Below are positions 6,126 to 8,958 of a DNA stretch of 8,958 nt, in pieces. How positions within the stretch are numbered: the first letter of the stretch is position 1; every line of letters starts with the position of its first letter. The notes beneath the pieces are model-generated. The model did no database searches. It was not told the DNA's origin and saw only the letters and a program-made list of their open reading frames with translations. The DNA is from an uncultured Prochlorococcus sp. (lineage in GTDB: Bacteria; Cyanobacteriota; Cyanobacteriia; PCC-6307; Cyanobiaceae). The stretch lies in NCBI GenBank assembly GCA_902572675.1, contig CACGGY010000040.1:1-8958 (forward strand), read 5' to 3'. The translations under genes and the position numbers were made by a program.

Positions 6126-6535
6126 TTAACACTAATGAAATAGCCTTTTATCAAGGGGGTCCAGCAAAAAGTGATTTAATAATAAATCTTTTAGCAGGAC
6201 TATCTATTCTTGGTCTGCCATTTACCTTCGCCGCAATTGTTAGAGCCTTATGGTTGAAATATAAAATAACTAATAAGAGAATTACAATAGAAGGTGGTTG
6301 GTTTGGTAAAAACAAAACACAAGTTTCATTAAGTAACATTGAAGAAATTAGATCCATACCTAGAGGATTTGGATCATATGGTGATATGGTGCTTATTCTT
6401 AATGACGGATCAAAGGTTGAGATGAAATCATTACCTCTTTTTAGAGAAAAGCAAAAATTTATTGAAGATATTATTAATAAAAGATCCGAAACACTAAAAC
6501 TTAATGAGGTTGAAGGATTTGCTACCAAATCCTAA
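6122..6535 (+). CDS. PH-domain (bPH2/YdbS-like) membrane-anchored protein
   Basis: This 137-residue protein has one hydrophobic segment (about residues 19-45, LIINLLAGLSILGLPFTFAAIVRALWL). It is followed by a compact bacterial pleckstrin-homology-like domain (about 48-125). The domain strands are visible as YKITNKRITIEGGWFGKNKTQVSLSNIEEIRSIPRGFGSYGDMVLILNDGSKVEMKSLP. The pattern YKiTnkRi ... v.l..I..i is typical of bPH2/YdbS-type domains, and the N-terminal FYQGGP is a short conserved-looking motif before the helix. It is probably a membrane protein with the PH domain on the cytoplasmic side, function unknown. The start codon overlaps the rnpA stop by 4 bp and yidC follows after 72 bp. This position suggests a role tied to membrane-protein biogenesis, but that is inference. 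An antisense open frame over the same bases is a shadow. Confidence 0.88.
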   Translation: MINTNEIAFYQGGPAKSDLIINLLAGLSILGLPFTFAAIVRALWLKYKITNKRITIEGGWFGKNKTQVSLSNIEEIRSIPRGFGSYGDMVLILNDGSKVEMKSLPLFREKQKFIEDIINKRSETLKLNEVEGFATKS

Positions 6536-6607
6536 AAAAATTAATTACAAAAAACTATTTTTCTTGTAAAATAAAATGTCTACTAAAATTTCACTCTTTT
6601 TAATATC
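6536..6607 (+). promoter_or_regulatory. yidC upstream region with imperfect palindrome, -10-like element and 11-codon frame
   Basis: This 72-bp leader contains an imperfect inverted repeat at 6545-6569 (TTACAA ... TTGTAA, 9 of 10 arm positions pair). A -10-like TAAAAT sits at 6567-6572 next to its right arm, and an 11-codon frame starts at ATG 6576 (MSTKISLFLIS). The frame's TGA at 6609-6611 overlaps the yidC GTG start. The palindrome lacks a T-run on the plus strand, so it is not a standard terminator for the upstream gene. Whether any of this is functional is unknown, because such AT-rich palindromes are frequent by chance. Confidence 0.3.
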
Positions 6608-7750
6608 GTGATAGGGTTCATTTCTGAAAAACTTCTTATCCCGATTCTAGATTTTTTCTACGGTTTAGTCCCAAGTTATGGTTTAGCAATTGTTGCATTA
6701 ACAGTTGTTATTAGAATTGCACTTTTCCCCTTAAGCGCTGGTTCAATTAGAAGCGCGAGAAGGATGAAAATTGCACAGCCTGTAATGCAAAAAAGACAAG
6801 CAGAAATAAAATCTAAGTTTTCAGGTGATCCAAAAAAACAACAAGAAGAATTAGGAAAACTAATGAACGAGTTTGGGAGTCCTCTTGCTGGTTGTCTTCC
6901 ATTAATTGTTCAAATGCCTGTTCTATTCGCATTATTTGCAACTTTAAGAGGCTCACCTTTCGCTGATGTTCCTTACAACATTAACCTCAAAGTAGTACCT
7001 CAAGATCAAATTGCTGCTATTGATCCAAAACCCTATAAATCACCAAGACATTCTATATTTATCACTGAAAAATCTCATTTCCCCGTTATAGCTACTATAC
7101 CTAATGGGACAAAATTAGGGGCAGAAGATTCAATAAAAATAAATTTGCAAACAACAAATGGTAACAGCTATTCGGATGTTTTATCTAATTTTGATAATGG
7201 CTCTAAGTTCCTCCCAACTTGGACAGTTTCAAAAGGATCCGAAAATCTCAAAGTTTCTCAAGATGGAACAGTAACTGCAATTAAACCAGGTGATGCAACA
7301 ATTGAGGCAAAAATTCCAGGTTTAGCAGCAAAAAGTGGCTTTTTATTTATTAAGGCACTTGGTCAAGTCGGATTCTATGTAGATGGTTCTATTAACTGGG
7401 ATATAGCTGCTCTTGTAGGGGCTTTCGGATTAACCTTACTACTCTCTCAGGTCTTATCTAGTCAGGGAATGCCAGCAAACCCACAGCAATCAACTGCAAA
7501 CAAAATAACTCCAGTAATGATTACCGGTATGTTCCTATTTTTCCCACTTCCAGCAGGGGTACTTCTTTATATGGTCGTCGCTAACATATTTCAGGCATTT
7601 CAAACCTTTCTGCTAAACAAAGAAGCTCTTCCTGAGAATCTACAGAAAATTTTGGATCAACAATTATTAGCGAAAAATGAAGCAATTACAACTGCCGCAA
7701 CAACAATTTCTGATAAAAGATTGCCATTTGAACCAAATAATAAAAAATAA
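6608..7750 (+). CDS. yidC: Membrane protein insertase YidC/Oxa1/Alb3
   Basis: This 380-residue insertase places and folds proteins in the cytoplasmic and thylakoid membranes, alone or with SecYEG. In thylakoids its relatives serve light-harvesting and photosystem proteins. The core is clear. TM1 carries the conserved groove arginine R36 (VVIRIALFPL). A cytoplasmic hairpin (44-92) contains the QPVMQKRQAEIKSKF helix and the EFGSPLAGCLPLIVQMPVLFALF TM2 entry. TM3 begins near 265 and the last helices (about 300-335) contain FLFFPLPAGVLLYMVVANIFQ. Between TM2 and TM3 is an extracytoplasmic insert of about 145 residues (116-262). Its second half (about 160-250, TWTVSKG ... VSQDGTVTAIKPGDATIEAKIPG) looks like a bacterial Ig-like group 2 (BIG2) domain. 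The start is GTG, the first fitting codon before TM1, and no ATG in frame precedes it. The Ycf46-like gene follows 15 bp after the stop. Confidence 0.95.
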   Translation: MIGFISEKLLIPILDFFYGLVPSYGLAIVALTVVIRIALFPLSAGSIRSARRMKIAQPVMQKRQAEIKSKFSGDPKKQQEELGKLMNEFGSPLAGCLPLIVQMPVLFALFATLRGSPFADVPYNINLKVVPQDQIAAIDPKPYKSPRHSIFITEKSHFPVIATIPNGTKLGAEDSIKINLQTTNGNSYSDVLSNFDNGSKFLPTWTVSKGSENLKVSQDGTVTAIKPGDATIEAKIPGLAAKSGFLFIKALGQVGFYVDGSINWDIAALVGAFGLTLLLSQVLSSQGMPANPQQSTANKITPVMITGMFLFFPLPAGVLLYMVVANIFQAFQTFLLNKEALPENLQKILDQQLLAKNEAITTAATTISDKRLPFEPNNKK

Positions 7751-7765
7751 TATTGACCTTTAATA

Positions 7766-8958
7766 ATGAATGCCTGGTGTAATAATTTAGAATTACTTAT
7801 AAAGTCAAGAACTTCAATAATATGGATAAGGAATAAAGAAGAGGAAAGATTAGAAAAAATAATTAATTTTTCAAGTGATAGGTTAAATATTAAAAGATAT
7901 GTTTGCTGGGATTTCGTTAGTGGCATCAAAGGACTTCTAAATGAAGAGGGTAAATTTTCTAGTAATCCATTAGGGGTGCTTAATTGGCTTAAAGAACAGA
8001 GTCCTGAAAGCTCAACAATTTTATTAGTTAAAGATTTTCATAAATTTTATGACGATCCATCTGTAAACAGAACCATTAAACAACTCTCTAGTGCACTTAA
8101 AGAAACTAGTAATAATTTAATTATTAGTTCACACCTTTTCCCCGCATCAGAAGAACTTGATGAATTAATGACCATAATAACCTTACCTTTGCCTGATCAA
8201 AAAGAATTGAAAAATCTAATAAAAAAAATTTCTATTAATACTAATTCAAATCTTGATGAACAAGATTTGAACGAACTTTCTATTGCTTCAAGTGGATTGA
8301 CAGAGATAAAAGTAAAGCAAGTTACTGCAAAAGCACTTGCTCAAAGAGGAAAAATAAGTAAACAAGATATCAAAGATATACTTGAAGAGAAAAAACAAGT
8401 TATAGCAAGAAGTGAGATATTAGAATTTTTTGAAGCCAAATCAAGTCAAGAAGATATTGGCGGTCTCAATATACTAAAAGTTTGGCTTAATCAAAGATAT
8501 AGAGCGTTTTCTAAAGAAGCCAGAGACTATGGACTACCTATTCCAAAAGGAGTTTTACTTGTAGGAGCGCAAGGTACTGGGAAATCACTTACGGCAAAAT
8601 CAATTTCTAAAAGTTGGTCAATGCCACTTCTTAGGTTAGATGTAGGAAGATTATTTTCCAGCCTTGTAGGTTCAAGCGAGGCAAGAACAAGAGAAGCGAT
8701 TTCTAGAGCTGAAGCTATGGCCCCTTGTATTCTCTGGATCGATGAAATTGATAAGGGCTTTGGTGGTGATGCTAGGAGTGATGGAGGAACAAGTCAAAGG
8801 GTTTTAGCAAGTTTACTAACTTGGATGGCTGAAAAAGAATCCGCCGTATTTGTGATTGCAACTGCTAACGCCATTGATAAGCTTCCTGCTGAATTATTAA
8901 GGAAAGGAAGGTTTGATGAGATATTCATTCTTGATTTACCAAATTCAAAAGAAAGATT
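7766..8958 (+). CDS. Ycf46-like AAA+ ATPase, 3' end outside the window
   Basis: The frame opens at ATG 7766 and continues to the window edge with 397 codons visible. It encodes an AAA+ ATPase of the cyanobacterial/plastid Ycf46 type. The N-terminal half (about 1-220) is a non-ATPase region conserved in this group, ending in a charged helical stretch. The AAA module starts at SSQEDIGGLNILKVWL and has Walker A GAQGTGKS at 267-274. Walker B is CILWIDEID at 321-329 with catalytic Asp326 and Glu327. Sensor 1 is ATAN at 365-368, followed by the arginine-finger region LLRKGRFDEIF. Full-length relatives are about 490-500 residues, so about 100 are missing on the right. In Synechocystis a Ycf46 homologue has been linked to CO2 uptake/photosynthetic regulation, but its molecular target is not settled. 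It lies 15 bp after yidC and is probably co-transcribed. The Walker motifs look intact, so activity is expected. Confidence 0.92.
   Translation, partial: MNAWCNNLELLIKSRTSIIWIRNKEEERLEKIINFSSDRLNIKRYVCWDFVSGIKGLLNEEGKFSSNPLGVLNWLKEQSPESSTILLVKDFHKFYDDPSVNRTIKQLSSALKETSNNLIISSHLFPASEELDELMTIITLPLPDQKELKNLIKKISINTNSNLDEQDLNELSIASSGLTEIKVKQVTAKALAQRGKISKQDIKDILEEKKQVIARSEILEFFEAKSSQEDIGGLNILKVWLNQRYRAFSKEARDYGLPIPKGVLLVGAQGTGKSLTAKSISKSWSMPLLRLDVGRLFSSLVGSSEARTREAISRAEAMAPCILWIDEIDKGFGGDARSDGGTSQRVLASLLTWMAEKESAVFVIATANAIDKLPAELLRKGRFDEIFILDLPNSKER

Noticed and set aside
6151..6528. Minus-strand open frame of 125 codons over the PH-domain gene
   Set aside because: It is antisense to a gene with a clear domain and operon position, and the translation has no recognisable features. 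Low G+C sequence produces such frames by codon shadowing.
6545..6569. Inverted repeat as an intrinsic terminator after the PH-domain gene
   Set aside because: The stem is almost all A-T pairs with one mismatch and no T-run follows on the plus strand. The T-run lies on the minus strand, where no gene ends.
7657..7929. Minus-strand open frame of 90 codons over the yidC end and ycf46-like start
   Set aside because: It crosses two well-supported plus-strand genes and their junction and has no recognisable domain.

Overview
The window reads as chromosome of a high-light type Prochlorococcus or a close marine picocyanobacterial relative. I infer this from the very low G+C content, tight gene packing (gaps mostly under 75 bp), near absence of Shine-Dalgarno sequences, and several cyanobacteria-typical genes: a Ycf46-like AAA ATPase, a DUF2808 secreted protein, a YidC with a large Ig-like insert, and a glycosyltransferase resembling the cyanobacterial pteridine glucosyltransferase. 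I see no insertion sequence, prophage, CRISPR array, tRNA or rRNA.

Left block (1-3656, all minus strand, read right to left): an EamA/DMT-type transporter, a GT4 glycosyltransferase close to UDP-glucose:tetrahydrobiopterin glucosyltransferase, and a GT39 (ArnT/PMT-type) membrane glycosyltransferase. The three are spaced 29 and 15 bp apart and look like one operon. Beyond them the first 15 codons of another minus-strand gene run off the left edge. The most unusual thing in the window is here: the last ~49 residues of the GT39 protein do not look like a GT39 C-terminus but like the C-terminal end of an AEC-family (auxin efflux carrier-like) permease. This suggests a deletion that fused two genes.

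Right block (3709-8958, all plus strand): a short SppA-type signal peptide peptidase, AroH chorismate mutase, a secreted DUF2808 protein, rpmH, rnpA, a PH-domain membrane protein that overlaps rnpA by 4 bp, yidC and the first 397 codons of a Ycf46-like ATPase. The rpmH-rnpA-(PH)-yidC order is the widely conserved translation/membrane-insertion cluster, here without dnaA. rpmH and rnpA supply a ribosomal protein and the protein subunit of RNase P, while YidC inserts membrane proteins. The two blocks diverge from a 52-bp intergenic region at 3657-3708.

Most of the window is core housekeeping sequence, and I do not see a clear new multi-gene system. The observations most worth following are the GT39-AEC chimera, the rearranged acidic residue in the AroH active site, the Ig-like insert in YidC, and the PH-domain protein locked between rnpA and yidC.
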